Numbered from the stretch's first letter, positions 18,285 through 26,930 are shown. The stretch: DNA of 34,171 bases from Clostridiales bacterium (GCA_012517815.1 JAAYUF010000022.1:1-34171); one strand, 5' to 3'. The notes: generated by a model not told the origin, from the letters alone. A program made the numbers and translations.

Positions 18285-19673
18285 TCAGAATTCGAGGCGC
18301 TGCTCGATGTAGGAAACGAGGTCGTCGATCGCCACACGCTCCTGCGTCATGGTGTCGCGATCGCGCACGGTTACGGTGCCGTTTTCCTGCGTGTCGAAGT
18401 CCACCGTTACGCAAAACGGGGTGCCGATTTCGTCCTGACGGCGGTACCGCTTGCCGATGGAGCCGGTTTCGTCGTACTCGACCATGAACGTGCGGCTGAG
18501 CTTCTCGTACACCTCGGTCGCCAGATCGCCCAGCTTGTTCTTTTGCAGCGGCAGCACGGCGGCCTTGTAGGGCGCGAGCGCCGGGTGCAGGTGCAGCACC
18601 ACGCGGCTGTCGCCGCCTTCCAGCTCCTGCTCGTCGTACGCGTTGCACAGGAAGGCCAGCGCCACGCGGTCCGCGCCCAGCGAAGGCTCGATCACATAGG
18701 GAATATAGCGCTCGTTGGTCACGGGATCGATGTACTCCATGTTTTCGCCGCTGACGCGCTGGTGCGCTTTCAGGTCGAAATCCGTACGGTCCGCAATGCC
18801 CCACAGCTCGCCCCAGCCAAAGGGGAAGTTGAACTCGAAATCGGTGGTAGCCGTAGAGTAGTGCGAAAGCTCCTCGGGCTTATGGTCCCGCAGGCGCAGG
18901 CTTTCCTCCCGCATGCCCAGCTTCAGCAGCCAGTCGCGGCAGAAAGCGCGCCAGTACCGGAACCACTCCATATCCTCGCCGGGCTTGCAGAAGAACTCCA
19001 ACTCCATCTGCTCAAACTCGCGGATGCGGAAGATGAAGTTGCCCGGCGTAATCTCGTTGCGGAACGATTTGCCGATCTGCCCCACGCCCATGGGCAGTTT
19101 GCGGCGGGTGGCGCGCACGATGCTCTTGAAATTGACGAAAATGCCCTGCGCGGTCTCCGGCCGCAGGTACAGCTCGGCCGCGCTGTCCTCGTTGACGCCC
19201 TGATGGGTTTTAAACATCAGGTTAAACTTGCGGATACCCGTAAAATCGTGCTTGTCGCAGCTCGGGCAGGGAATCCGGTTCTCCCGGATGAAGGTTTCAA
19301 ACTGCTCGTCGGTCCAGCCGTCCGCCTGGATTTCCTCGCCGCGCTCCTTGCCCCAGTCCTCAATGAGCTTGTCGGCGCGGAAACGCTCCTTGCAGGCCTT
19401 GCAATCCATCAGCGGATCGTTGAACGTGCCCACGTGACCGCTGGCGACCCAGACGTTGCGGTTCATCAGGATGGCGCTGTCCAGCCCGACGTTGTACTTG
19501 TTCTCCTGTACGAACTTGCGCCACCACGCGCGCTTGACGTTGTTTTTAAACTCTACGCCCAGGGGGCCGTAATCCCAGGAGTTGGCCAAGCCGCCGTAAA
19601 TCTCGCTGCCGGGGAAAATAAAGCCGCGCCCCTTGCACAGGGCGACCAGCTTGTCCATGGTCAAAGCCGCCAT
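18285..19673 (-). CDS. glyQS: glycyl-tRNA synthetase, single-chain type
   Basis: The enzyme charges tRNA-Gly with glycine in the cytoplasm. This is the dimeric class II form of 462 residues, not the separate alpha/beta form. The N-terminus [20 protein letters not shown] (about 15-34) carries motif 1-type residues. A zinc-like insertion has CKAC (about 91-94) and CPSC (about 136-139). Motif 2 is [21 protein letters not shown] (about 207-227) and motif 3 is [14 protein letters not shown] (about 335-348). The C-terminal anticodon-binding domain ends in [11 protein letters not shown]. The ATG at 19673 has GGAGG seven bases upstream. It has its own promoter and lies alone. Confidence 0.97.
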   Translation of the reverse strand: MAALTMDKLVALCKGRGFIFPGSEIYGGLANSWDYGPLGVEFKNNVKRAWWRKFVQENKYNVGLDSAILMNRNVWVASGHVGTFNDPLMDCKACKERFRADKLIEDWGKERGEEIQADGWTDEQFETFIRENRIPCPSCDKHDFTGIRKFNLMFKTHQGVNEDSAAELYLRPETAQGIFVNFKSIVRATRRKLPMGVGQIGKSFRNEITPGNFIFRIREFEQMELEFFCKPGEDMEWFRYWRAFCRDWLLKLGMREESLRLRDHKPEELSHYSTATTDFEFNFPFGWGELWGIADRTDFDLKAHQRVSGENMEYIDPVTNERYIPYVIEPSLGADRVALAFLCNAYDEQELEGGDSRVVLHLHPALAPYKAAVLPLQKNKLGDLATEVYEKLSRTFMVEYDETGSIGKRYRRQDEIGTPFCVTVDFDTQENGTVTVRDRDTMTQERVAIDDLVSYIEQRLEF

Positions 19674-19706
19674 CTCGTTCCCTCCACGCTATGAAAATCA
19701 TTCCTA

Positions 19707-19735
19707 ATCATAGCCGCGCACCGTCCCGTTGTCAA
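19707..19735 (-). promoter_or_regulatory. consensus sigma-A promoter of glyQS
   Basis: On the minus strand TTGACA (19730-19735) and TATGAT (19707-19712) are 17 bases apart. The leader to the ATG at 19673 is about 27 nt, too short for a T-box, so glyQS does not appear to be T-box controlled here. Confidence 0.85.
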
Positions 19736-19797
19736 GCCAAATCGGCGTTTCCCGCGCATTTCCACGCCGGCGGCCGCCCAAAGGGACAAGGGTTCCA

Positions 19798-21093
19798 CTA
19801 CGCCTCGATCCTCCGCGCCGTCCCGCGCGTCCTGCGCTGCCTGCTCCACTGCCGCAGGGTATCCGCGGCCAGCGTCAGCATCAGGCCGATCTGCGCCGCT
19901 TTGCCAAACTCGACGCACCAGTTGTTGGGCTGCCCCTGCAGATACACAAACCGCATGCCGACCAGATGCGTTTCAAACCCAAGCCCGGTCATGAACAGCA
20001 CGCAGGTCAGCGCGAGCAGCCCCGCGTACAGCAGGTCGATCGGCCGGTGTTCCTTTTCCTGCAATAACAGGAAAAGCGGCGGCAGATAGAAGATCATCAC
20101 GTAATAAAAGCTGAAACCGGGTAACATCACGCAGACCATGGCAAGGGCCAGGCATTTCTTCCATATTTCCCGCTGCCAGAAACCGCAGACGATCATCCCC
20201 AGCATGGCGGGCGCGAGCAGCACATCCGCGTGGAACCGGCCGGTTGCGGCGGGCAAGCCCAGCCATCCGTAAACGCTGGCAACGCTGGTGCCCCAATCCA
20301 CGCGGTACGCGTCCGACACCGTGACCGCCACCCCGTGACTCAGGTTGTGCATAAAATCCGTAAGCGTCTGCATGCCCTGAAAACAGAACACCGGCAGGAG
20401 AAAGATCAGCAGACCGTAAACGGCGCAGCGCACAGCTTCCTTATACCGTCGGTCCATGATCAGCAGCAGTCCGAACATGGCGGGGTACAGCTTGGTGGCG
20501 GCCGCGACCGCCAGCGCGAGGAGCGCCAGCTCCCGAACCCATCCGGTCTGCGAGCGGTACAGGAGCACAAAGAAGAAGGTGAGCCAGAAGGTCATTAACA
20601 GGATATTCCCCCGTTCCAACAGGTACAGGTACGGCCCGGAGGTGACCGTAACACCGATAAACAGGAGCTTTTCCACCTCTGCGCCGCGATACTTGCGGTA
20701 CAGCAGGTAGGACAGCGGCAACACATTGAACAGGATGAACAGGATCAGCAGAAGCTGGCCGCTTTGCAGCGCGCGCAGCGCGAAAGCGTCGGACAGATCG
20801 GCCCCCGGGCCGAACGCGTTGCCGATGATCCGGAAAAGCACGTAGCAGACGGGCGGATAAATCGCGCCGGTTTCCACAAACACGTAGGGATCCTGAGCCA
20901 CGGCAAACGTGACGGGGCGGAAAAAATCCATGAACGAATCGCCCGGGTCCCGAAACAGGACGGCGTTCATCGGATTGTACGGAGAGGGCGCCAGCAGGAC
21001 GTTGATCGCCGAAATTACGATCCCGAGCAGGAAGATGCCAAACGCGATGCCCGCGACAAGGCGTCCGGATGGATTGGACCTGATATGCGTCAT
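19798..21093 (-). CDS. polytopic membrane glycosyltransferase, GT87/DUF2029-like
   Basis: The 431-residue product has about ten hydrophobic segments and resembles GT-C fold mannosyl- or arabinosyl-type transferases of the GT87 (DUF2029) group, which use polyprenyl-phosphate sugars. An extracytoplasmic loop after the first helix has the acid residues expected there (LFRDPGDSFMDFFRP, about 45-59). YLLERGNILLMTFWL and AAATKLYPAMFGLLLIMDRRYKEA (about 202-225) match the typical family pattern of Asn/Lys in short loops. The ATG at 21093 has GGGAGG six bases upstream; a longer in-frame start lacks a site and enters the next gene. It is the last gene of the glycan operon. Confidence 0.75.
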   Translation of the reverse strand: MTHIRSNPSGRLVAGIAFGIFLLGIVISAINVLLAPSPYNPMNAVLFRDPGDSFMDFFRPVTFAVAQDPYVFVETGAIYPPVCYVLFRIIGNAFGPGADLSDAFALRALQSGQLLLILFILFNVLPLSYLLYRKYRGAEVEKLLFIGVTVTSGPYLYLLERGNILLMTFWLTFFFVLLYRSQTGWVRELALLALAVAAATKLYPAMFGLLLIMDRRYKEAVRCAVYGLLIFLLPVFCFQGMQTLTDFMHNLSHGVAVTVSDAYRVDWGTSVASVYGWLGLPAATGRFHADVLLAPAMLGMIVCGFWQREIWKKCLALAMVCVMLPGFSFYYVMIFYLPPLFLLLQEKEHRPIDLLYAGLLALTCVLFMTGLGFETHLVGMRFVYLQGQPNNWCVEFGKAAQIGLMLTLAADTLRQWSRQRRTRGTARRIEA

Positions 21094-21106
21094 CCCAAAC
21101 CTCCCG

Positions 21107-21907
21107 TTACAGGCTGTATTTGTAGATCTTCTGATAAAGCGCCAGCAGGAGCGAGGCGATCTTGCGCGACCAAAGCCGCGAAAACAGATACCGATCCTCG
21201 CGATAGCGCACGCCGCTTCGAATGTCGGATACGGTCGCGCTTTGGCTGTGCGTGCGCTTGTTGCACAGGCGGCCGGCGACATAGGCCACGCGCCCGCGGG
21301 CATCCGCAAGGTCAATGTAGGTGTCCCAATCCAGCCCGTGGGTCAGGGCGGACTGAAACAAAGGCGTGCGGGCGCCGGTCTTGTGATAGGTGCAGGAAGG
21401 GCAGCAGACGGAATTGCCAAACCGCAGCGCACCTCTCTTCACCCACCGGAGCCGTTGCAGCGCCCGAATCCGCAGGGGGGCGTTGAGGATGCCCCGCAGG
21501 CGGTTGTTGATATCCCGGTAGCGCCTCTCCTGATCCATATTCCAGTAGCCCGTGTGCAGGTAGAGCAGATCGTCGGTCAGGTAAGGCCGGATGCCCTGGT
21601 AGTAGGCGCAGGCATACGTATCGTCCTGATGGCACAGGGTTACGAAATCGGTTTTTGCGCACTGCAGGCCGAAGTTCCAGTTATCCTGCATGGTGCCGCT
21701 GCCGGGGTTCACGCGCAGGCCGATCCGGTAGCGATCCGCGATCTCCCGGATGTGAGGCAGGTCGGTGGACGTCGTGATGAGCAGATTGCTGGGTTCCGTC
21801 TGGCTAACCACGGAGCGGACGCAGTCCTCCAGATATTCGCTCTCCCCGTAGGCGCAGATCACAAACGTATGGTTGGTCGGCAGGGGTTGGGAGTCGGCAA
21901 CGTCCAT
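21107..21907 (-). CDS. family 2-like glycosyltransferase
   Basis: The 266-residue product has a GT-A fold start: TFVICAYGESEYLEDCVRSV (about 14-33) is the GT2-type nucleotide-sugar site, and HQDDTYA (about 92-98) takes the place of the DXD metal motif. MQDNWNFGL (about 73-81) is also typical of the group. The C-terminal third is basic with Cys residues (CCPSCTYHKTG) and has no clear membrane helix, so it is probably a peripheral enzyme on the inner face. It overlaps nothing, begins two bases after the upstream rfbC-like stop and belongs to the same operon. Donor and acceptor are unknown. Confidence 0.8.
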   Translation of the reverse strand: MDVADSQPLPTNHTFVICAYGESEYLEDCVRSVVSQTEPSNLLITTSTDLPHIREIADRYRIGLRVNPGSGTMQDNWNFGLQCAKTDFVTLCHQDDTYACAYYQGIRPYLTDDLLYLHTGYWNMDQERRYRDINNRLRGILNAPLRIRALQRLRWVKRGALRFGNSVCCPSCTYHKTGARTPLFQSALTHGLDWDTYIDLADARGRVAYVAGRLCNKRTHSQSATVSDIRSGVRYREDRYLFSRLWSRKIASLLLALYQKIYKYSL

Positions 21908-21909
21908 GG

Positions 21910-22479
21910 TTACACCTCAAACCTGTATTGTTTTCGGAACTCGCCAAACGACATGAGCTGCTGATCTTTCTCGGATACGATGGCGTCGTTCAGGTTGTTA
22001 ATCGGCCAGCGGATGCCGATTTCCGGATCGTTGTAGCGGATGCCGGTATCCGTCGCCTTGTCGTACGGCCCATCGCCAAGGTAACTCACGATGCTCTCAT
22101 CCTGCAGGGCGATGAAACCGTGGGCGCAACCCCTGGGGATCAGCAGCGAGTTCCGGTTGACCGCCGAAAGATAAAAACCGCGCCATTGGCCAAAGGTAGG
22201 GCTTTCGGCGCGCAGGTCTACCACCACGTCGAACACGCGCCCGCTGATGACACCCACGAGCTTTGCCTGCGGCGCGTGCGTCTGGAAGTGCAGGCCGCGG
22301 ATCACGTGCTTGGTTGAATAGGAAAAGAACAGCTCGTTACAGGAAAAATCGATTCCGTTATCGCGGAAGATGTCCTTCTCAAACGACTTGACAAACATAC
22401 CCCGGTTGTCTTCCTGCAGAAAGGAGTTGATGATCGAAACCCCAGGCATGTCCGTCCCGATAAACTGAAAATGATCCAT
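21910..22479 (-). CDS. rfbC: dTDP-4-dehydrorhamnose 3,5-epimerase-like protein
   Basis: The 189-residue product is a cupin of the RmlC/RfbC family, acting on nucleotide-linked 4-keto-6-deoxy sugars. EDNRGMFVKSFE (about 23-34), VIRGLHFQ with the catalytic histidine (about 59-66), the GRVFDVVVDLRAESPTFGQW segment (about 80-99) and IPRGCAHGF (about 114-122) are the standard motifs. RYNDPEIGIRWP near the C-terminus is typical too. No rmlA, rmlB or rmlD is in the window, so the sugar may be a different deoxyhexose completed by the NAD-dependent enzyme upstream. It is 12 nt from the epimerase gene. Confidence 0.87.
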   Translation of the reverse strand: MDHFQFIGTDMPGVSIINSFLQEDNRGMFVKSFEKDIFRDNGIDFSCNELFFSYSTKHVIRGLHFQTHAPQAKLVGVISGRVFDVVVDLRAESPTFGQWRGFYLSAVNRNSLLIPRGCAHGFIALQDESIVSYLGDGPYDKATDTGIRYNDPEIGIRWPINNLNDAIVSEKDQQLMSFGEFRKQYRFEV

Positions 22480-22491
22480 GCTGCACGATCC

Positions 22492-23418
22492 TCAATCGTC
22501 TATTTGAAGCTGATTCAGGGTTTTTCCAATACCCTGGGCGAAGTCGATCTGGCAGACAAACCCCGTATCCCGCAACAGTTTTCGGTGGTCGAAACTGGCC
22601 GCGTCCAGATTGGCGGCGTTGCACGGCAGCGCGCCGTACTGAATGGGCGAGCGCGTGCCGGTCAGGCCGCGCATGGTTTCGACAAACGCGCGAAGCGGCG
22701 CCGGCTTGCCGCTGCCGATATAGTAGGCTTCCCCGGGCGATCCGTCCTCGCCGATCCGTTGGAACGCCCTCGCCAGCTCCGAGATATAGATGAAATCATA
22801 GGTCTGGGTACATGGGGACAGCAGGCAGGGTTCGTTCTTCAACATTTTACGAAGCATGGTGTTGATGAATCGTTCCGTGGGGTCGTTCGCTCCGTAGGCG
22901 TTGGAGATTTTCCCCCACAGAAAGGGCATGTTCCGTTTGGCCGCCTCGGTTTTGGCCATCAGGAAGGCGGCGTGTTTGGCGATCGAGTAATGGTAGGTGG
23001 GCGGCGGGTTCGCATCCGCGGCGGACAGCGCCTGCAAGCACTCGTCCTCCATGATGCTGCCCGCGCCGACAAACCGGGCGCAGCACAGCTCGGAAGCCAG
23101 AGAGACGGCGTCGCAGGTATGGCGAACGTTTGCCAGTTGCAGCATGTAATCGCCGCGGGACGGCCCCGCGGAGCCTTCCCAGGCAAGATGGTAGAAAACG
23201 TCTGCCTCCCGGTACATTCGCAGGGCCTGCGCCGCTGCCGGACTGCGATACTCGGACAGCTCGCACGCCACCACCCGGATATCCTTGGGAAAGGGAAGAA
23301 CCGGCTTTCCGGCATGGCTTCGAACCATGGCGCAGACGCTGTATTGCGCCGCACTCAGTTGAGCGACCAGATAGCTCCCCACAAATCCGGTCGCTCCGGT
23401 GACGATTGCCTTTTTCAT
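22492..23418 (-). CDS. NAD-dependent epimerase/dehydratase family protein
   Basis: The 308-residue product is an extended short-chain dehydrogenase acting on nucleotide sugars. The N-terminus GATGFVGSYL (about 8-17) is the NAD(P)-binding loop and YHYSIAKHA (about 142-150) supplies the catalytic Tyr and Lys. FLWGKISNAYG follows, as in sugar epimerases and 4-reductases. Together with the RfbC-like epimerase it would form a deoxysugar nucleotide; 4-ketoreduction is a reasonable guess but is not shown by sequence. It is the first gene of the operon; a consensus promoter lies about 100 nt upstream. Confidence 0.85.
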   Translation of the reverse strand: MKKAIVTGATGFVGSYLVAQLSAAQYSVCAMVRSHAGKPVLPFPKDIRVVACELSEYRSPAAAQALRMYREADVFYHLAWEGSAGPSRGDYMLQLANVRHTCDAVSLASELCCARFVGAGSIMEDECLQALSAADANPPPTYHYSIAKHAAFLMAKTEAAKRNMPFLWGKISNAYGANDPTERFINTMLRKMLKNEPCLLSPCTQTYDFIYISELARAFQRIGEDGSPGEAYYIGSGKPAPLRAFVETMRGLTGTRSPIQYGALPCNAANLDAASFDHRKLLRDTGFVCQIDFAQGIGKTLNQLQIDD

Positions 23419-23510
23419 TGTTTCAGCCCGCTTTTCCGCTTGGGTTGTCGGTCGCGGCGATCCGCCCGCAGGCGGTCACAGCCCAGAGCCAAAGGATAGC
23501 AACCAAAAAA

Positions 23511-23539
23511 AGTATAAGCATTCTCAAGGGGTGCGTCAA
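23511..23539 (-). promoter_or_regulatory. sigma-A promoter of the glycan operon
   Basis: On the minus strand TTGACG (23534-23539) and TATACT (23511-23516) are 17 bases apart. The leader to the ATG at 23418 is about 85 nt. Confidence 0.8.
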
Positions 23540-23575
23540 GCTTTGATCTTCCATTCCCGTTAAATTCTTCCCGGG

Positions 23576-23604
23576 CGTTGCCGTTTCAGCGCACTGCGGC
23601 AACG
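23576..23604 (-). terminator. hairpin after the alpha/beta hydrolase gene
   Basis: 23576-23583 pairs with 23597-23604 (CGTTGCCG/CGGCAACG, 8 bp, 13-nt loop). Only a weak T-rich stretch (GAATTTAA) follows on the minus strand. Its position between the hydrolase stop and the next promoter supports a terminator. Confidence 0.45.
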
Positions 23605-23617
23605 TCCGGCGCGCCTC

Positions 23618-24304
23618 TCAACCGTTCTCGGACAGAAAGCTCCATACCGCTTCGTTGTAGGGCACCGGGTTTTCCCGCGCCACGGCGTGGCCGCCCTCCA
23701 CCCATACCAGCCGCGCATGAGGGAGGCTACGGGCGATCAGACGCGTATGGCCCGCGCGGATGAGATCCTGCGTGCCCGCGATGACCAGCGCAGGCATCGT
23801 GAGTTTCCGCAGGGCTTCCGGCCGGATGTGCGGTTCCGTCGCCATCAGGCCGAGTAACTCCTTGCGTCGGGCGGCGCGGCGGGAAAACGGGGCGGCCGCG
23901 CAGGCGCATCCGTACCCAAGGACGGTCGCAAGCCAGGTTCCCATTTTCATCCCGAACGGATTGAGGTTGGCGCCGTTGACGATCAGCCGACGGATGCGGC
24001 CTGGGTAGCGCAACGCGAACAGCAGCGCAATATTGCCGCCGTCCGAATAGCCCAGTATGTCAACCTCGCGGAGTCCCCGGCAATCCAGAAAATCCCTTAG
24101 ATCTTCGGCGAATCTTTCCAGCGTGAACGGACCGTCGCCGCGCGGTGAGCGCCCGTGACCCCGGGTATCCACAACCAGTACCCTGCGCGTTTGGGACAGG
24201 ATAGCCGTCTGCGCGAGAAAGTAGCCGCCGTCCTCCCCGTTCCCGTGGAGCAGGATCAGCGGATCGCCCATGCCCTGATCCGTATAGGCCAGCTGAAACG
24301 CCAC
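23618..24304 (-). CDS. alpha/beta-fold hydrolase
   Basis: The protein of about 228 residues is an alpha/beta hydrolase. The oxyanion loop is LLHGNGEDGG (about 18-27), the nucleophile elbow is GYSDGGN (about 86-92, Ser as nucleophile), the acid is in AGTQDLI (about 175-181) and the histidine is in EGGHAVA (about 204-210). The substrate is unknown; esterase or C-C hydrolase members look alike. I chose GTG at 24304 as start because AGGAG lies nine bases upstream; the ATG at 24313 directly abuts that site and would leave no spacing. It has its own promoter and no partner genes. Confidence 0.85.
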   Translation of the reverse strand: MAFQLAYTDQGMGDPLILLHGNGEDGGYFLAQTAILSQTRRVLVVDTRGHGRSPRGDGPFTLERFAEDLRDFLDCRGLREVDILGYSDGGNIALLFALRYPGRIRRLIVNGANLNPFGMKMGTWLATVLGYGCACAAAPFSRRAARRKELLGLMATEPHIRPEALRKLTMPALVIAGTQDLIRAGHTRLIARSLPHARLVWVEGGHAVARENPVPYNEAVWSFLSENG

Positions 24305-24325
24305 CGGCTTCATCTCCTTTTGGGG

Positions 24326-24354
24326 ATTATAGCGCAAACGGCCCGCCGTGGCAA
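24326..24354 (-). promoter_or_regulatory. sigma-A promoter of the hydrolase gene
   Basis: On the minus strand TTGCCA (24349-24354) and TATAAT (24326-24331) are 17 bases apart. The expected transcript start lies only about 15 nt before the GTG start codon, so the leader is very short. Confidence 0.75.
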
Positions 24355-24978
24355 CCGGGCGACGCGGTTCGCATGCCAATGGGAAGGGGAAGCCCATCGA
24401 GCGACGGCCGGAGCATGCGGCGTTACGCACGCTGATAGAGCATCGAAAACGGGCTGCGTGGCCGGGCAGTCGAACCGAGGGCTCACCTGCCGGTACGCAG
24501 GGAACGGATGACGCGGCGGGCGGTGATTATGAAGAGGACAAGCAGCACACCGTCGCGTGTCGCAGCCGTACCGGGCAGGCTGGAAAGTGATATGGCAAGC
24601 GTCTTCCCGGACTAAAGACCACCGATGTGGATTACGCCGGCGCTGTGCTGGACGGGGAACGGAGGGAGCGTTCCGTCCGCGCCCTGTTTAACGGCGTGCG
24701 AGCGTCGGTTTTCCGCATGCCCACAGGGAGCGGGAACGTGGCGGTAATGTTAACCGGGACAGGCTTATCCGGCGATTTGTATCCAAGGGTACAAATATTG
24801 GCAAACCTACGCGAAGGGATCGCAGGCGAATGGCGTCCCGGATGAACCGCGCGCAGACCGTTCGGCGATCCATCGTCTTCATGGATGCGTACCCCCCCCC
24901 GGAGGTGCGTGGCGCGGCCGGAAGGGGGCGGCAATTCAACTTGCAATCTACCGTGTCCTGTTTTCAGCGAATTTGTGC
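24355..24978. other. 624-nt stretch without a recognisable gene
   Basis: No frame on either strand shows a recognisable protein with a well-placed ribosome site. A 7-bp inverted repeat ATTTGTA/TACAAAT lies at 24775-24796, and a run of nine C occurs at 24892-24900. It separates the last conserved chromosomal gene from tRNA-Pro. Confidence 0.45.
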
Positions 24979-25007
24979 TTGACACGAAATCGAATCCATG
25001 CTATGAT
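24979..25007 (+). promoter_or_regulatory. consensus sigma-A promoter of tRNA-Pro
   Basis: TTGACA (24979-24984) and TATGAT (25002-25007) are 17 bases apart on the plus strand. The mature tRNA starts 23 bases after the -10. Confidence 0.88.
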
Positions 25008-25030
25008 TTCAGACGTGCCCGAAAGCGCAA

Positions 25031-25107
25031 CTGGGTGTGGCGCAGTTTGGTAGCGTGCTTGAATGGGGTTCAAGAGGTCGCAAGTTCGAATCTTGTCACC
25101 CAGACCA
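25031..25107 (+). tRNA. tRNA-Pro (anticodon GGG)
   Basis: The sequence folds as a full cloverleaf. The acceptor stem pairs 25031-25037 (CTGGGTG) with 25097-25103 (CACCCAG). The anticodon stem CTTGA/TCAAG encloses loop ATGGGGT, giving anticodon GGG at 25065-25067. The T-arm has the TTCGAAT loop. C1-G72 and discriminator A73 are proline identity features, and CCA (25105-25107) is encoded. It is the only plus-strand gene in the window and stands at the border between conserved and accessory DNA. Confidence 0.93.
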
Positions 25108-25110
25108 CTG

Positions 25111-25145
25111 AAAGTCCCGGAAACTAAAGGTTTCCGGGACTTTTT
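25111..25145 (+). terminator. intrinsic terminator of tRNA-Pro
   Basis: 25111-25124 pairs with 25130-25143 (14 bp, loop TAAAG) and the stem ends in TTTTT at 25141-25145. It starts four bases after the CCA end. Confidence 0.92.
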
Positions 25146-25200
25146 GTAGGTCGTCGCCCAGGCCATATTGACCGAAAATGAGGGGTAAAACGAGGCTTTG

Positions 25201-25248
25201 GTAGTCAAACGGTAGTCAAAACGGTAGTCAAAACGGTAGTCAAAAACG
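25201..25248. repeat. four-copy tandem repeat GTAGTCAAA(A)CG
   Basis: Four direct units of 11, 12, 12 and 13 bases follow one another: 25201-25211, 25212-25223, 25224-25235 and 25236-25248. They differ only in the number of A residues before CG. The array starts 55 nt after the tRNA terminator, on the side of the accessory genes. Iterons or an attachment-region arm site are possible; there are no spacers, so it is not CRISPR. Confidence 0.85.
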
Positions 25249-25359
25249 ACCGGCATGAATTCCCTATTTCTATCCTCATAACCTGTTGCCAGCACGCTTG
25301 TTACGGGATGATATATCCATTGCGTGTCATGAAGGGACGGTCGTACGCACTTCGGTAAA

Positions 25360-25623
25360 CTACTCACCCAGCTCCACAAACCAGAACTCCGCATCATGAA
25401 AAAGCATCACCTGTCGCTCGCCCACCCGGCAGGTGTACCGGATGCCCTGCCCTCCGGCCTTCAGCGACGGCGCCTCCCGCACGTCCATAATCTGATCGAT
25501 CAGGCATACCTCGCCGCCGGCTTCATCGTCCCGGAACATCAGCGGTTTGATGGTTCCATCCGGCAGGTGGTCGGCGCGCACCTTCACATAGTGCTTGTAC
25601 CGGTTGGGCCGTTTGCATGACAT
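25360..25623 (-). CDS. small protein paired with the Y-family polymerase
   Basis: The 87-residue product is encoded 15 nt after the polymerase gene and has GGGAGG eight bases before its ATG. It has no membrane segment or signal peptide. Recognisable pieces are YVKVRADHLPDGTIKPL (about 11-27), IDQIMDVREAPSLKAGGQGIRYTCRVG (about 42-68) and a C-terminal FHDAEFWFVELGE. I recall similar small proteins beside mobile-element Y-family polymerases in clostridia, where the position often held by YolD-like proteins is occupied; this one does not show clear YolD features. A role in controlling or recruiting the polymerase is inference only. Confidence 0.75.
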   Translation of the reverse strand: MSCKRPNRYKHYVKVRADHLPDGTIKPLMFRDDEAGGEVCLIDQIMDVREAPSLKAGGQGIRYTCRVGERQVMLFHDAEFWFVELGE

Positions 25624-25638
25624 CGATAATTCCTCCCG

Positions 25639-26886
25639 TTATCCGGCGAAAAAAGGCACCGGATGAATCGTATGATCTTCCTTGGGGTTGATCTCGGCAA
25701 AGCGCTTATTCGCAAGCACGACGCCCCGCTGCACAATCTGATGACCGTATCGTCTGCGCAGGTCGTCCACAGACCGTTCCAGCGTCTCTTTCCGCAGCCT
25801 TGCGGTTTCATCCCCCAGCAGGTCGAGCTGCACCGGGTACGTATCCGGCGTGAGCATGGAGCAGCTGAGCCCAACGCTTCGGTACGGCAGAAACCGCGCG
25901 AACCGTTCGGAGAAAAGCTGCATCGCCATTTGCGCGATCTCATCCGTGAGGTTGGTCGGGTGCTTAAGCACGCGCTGACAGCCGTTGGTCACCAGCGTGG
26001 TGCTGCGCGCGCTGATGCTCACACAGCGTGCCCGAAACCCGTTCTCACGCATTCGTGCAGCCACGCTTTCCGCCAGCAGATAATACACGCAGCGCGCATC
26101 GTCCATCGTTTCCAGGTCATACGGCAGGGTGGTGCTGTTGCCAATGCTCTTAATGGCCATATGGTAGTCAACCGGCATCACCGGCGATTGATCCAGCCCG
26201 TTGGCAAACGCTTTGAGCACCAAACCGTTCTTGCCCAGCTTGTAGTCCAGCCATTCGGCATCGGCCTGGGCAAGCGCCCCGATGGTGCGAATATTGACAT
26301 CCGCCAGCTTTCGCCGGGTCGCGCGCCCCACATAGAGCAGCTCATCTACCGGAAGGCCCCACGTTTTGTGCTGATAGTCGTCCTCCCGGATCACCGTTAC
26401 CGCGTCCGGTTTCTTCATATCGCTGCCCAGTTTGGCAAAAATCTTGTTCCAGTTCACGCCGACGGATACCGTCAGCCCTAGTTCTCCCTTGATCCGTTCG
26501 CGGATTTCATGGGCGATCCGCTCGCCGTCTGTAATGCTCGTCCCCTTGTTGGTCAGGTCGACCCACGCCTCGTCCAACCCGAAGCTCTCGACCCGATTGG
26601 AATACTGCTCAAAGATGCTTCGCATTCTGCCTGAGAATCGGATGTAGAGTCCGTAATCCGGCGGTACGCAGATCAGCCCGGGGCACTTCTGTTTCGCCTG
26701 CCAGATGGCCTCTCCGGTTTGCACGCCGTACCGTTTGGCGATCCTGTTTTTCGTCAGGATGATCCCGTGCCTGGCTTCTATGTCACCGCCCACGGCAACA
26801 GGCTTGTCACGGATATCCGGGTTATAGAGGCATTCCACGGACGCATAATAGCTGTTGGCATCCACGTGCAGGATTACCCGGCCCAT
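25639..26886 (-). CDS. Y-family DNA polymerase (DinB/UmuC-like)
   Basis: The 415-residue product is a translesion DNA polymerase. The catalytic acids are Asp8 in ILHVDANSYYASVE and the Asp-Glu of ESFGLDEAWVDL (about 100-111). The steric YASVECLYNP and the palm/finger stretch AKRYGVQTGEAIWQAKQKCP are typical. The thumb region has LPVDELLYVGRATRRKLADVNI (helix-hairpin-helix, about 180-201), and QLDLLGD (about 361-367) resembles a beta-clamp binding motif. It is closer to the Firmicutes mobile-element and plasmid-type UmuC/DinB group than to chromosomal DinB by general impression. The ATG at 26886 has AAGGTGG upstream. A LexA-like box overlaps its promoter. Confidence 0.92.
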   Translation of the reverse strand: MGRVILHVDANSYYASVECLYNPDIRDKPVAVGGDIEARHGIILTKNRIAKRYGVQTGEAIWQAKQKCPGLICVPPDYGLYIRFSGRMRSIFEQYSNRVESFGLDEAWVDLTNKGTSITDGERIAHEIRERIKGELGLTVSVGVNWNKIFAKLGSDMKKPDAVTVIREDDYQHKTWGLPVDELLYVGRATRRKLADVNIRTIGALAQADAEWLDYKLGKNGLVLKAFANGLDQSPVMPVDYHMAIKSIGNSTTLPYDLETMDDARCVYYLLAESVAARMRENGFRARCVSISARSTTLVTNGCQRVLKHPTNLTDEIAQMAMQLFSERFARFLPYRSVGLSCSMLTPDTYPVQLDLLGDETARLRKETLERSVDDLRRRYGHQIVQRGVVLANKRFAEINPKEDHTIHPVPFFAG

Positions 26887-26930
26887 GATACCACCACCTT
26901 TTCCAAATAACGGGAACGCGTGTTTGTATT

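Noticed and set aside
19674..19797. T-box leader for glyQS
   Set aside because: The consensus promoter leaves a leader of only about 27 nt, far too short for a T-box.
25201..25248. CRISPR array
   Set aside because: The units are directly adjacent with no spacers and are only 11 to 13 bases long.
24948..25397. Minus-strand frame of 149 codons across the tRNA
   Set aside because: It is antisense to tRNA-Pro and its terminator. The TCDLLNPIQARYQTAPHP stretch is a familiar artefact of tRNA antisense translation.
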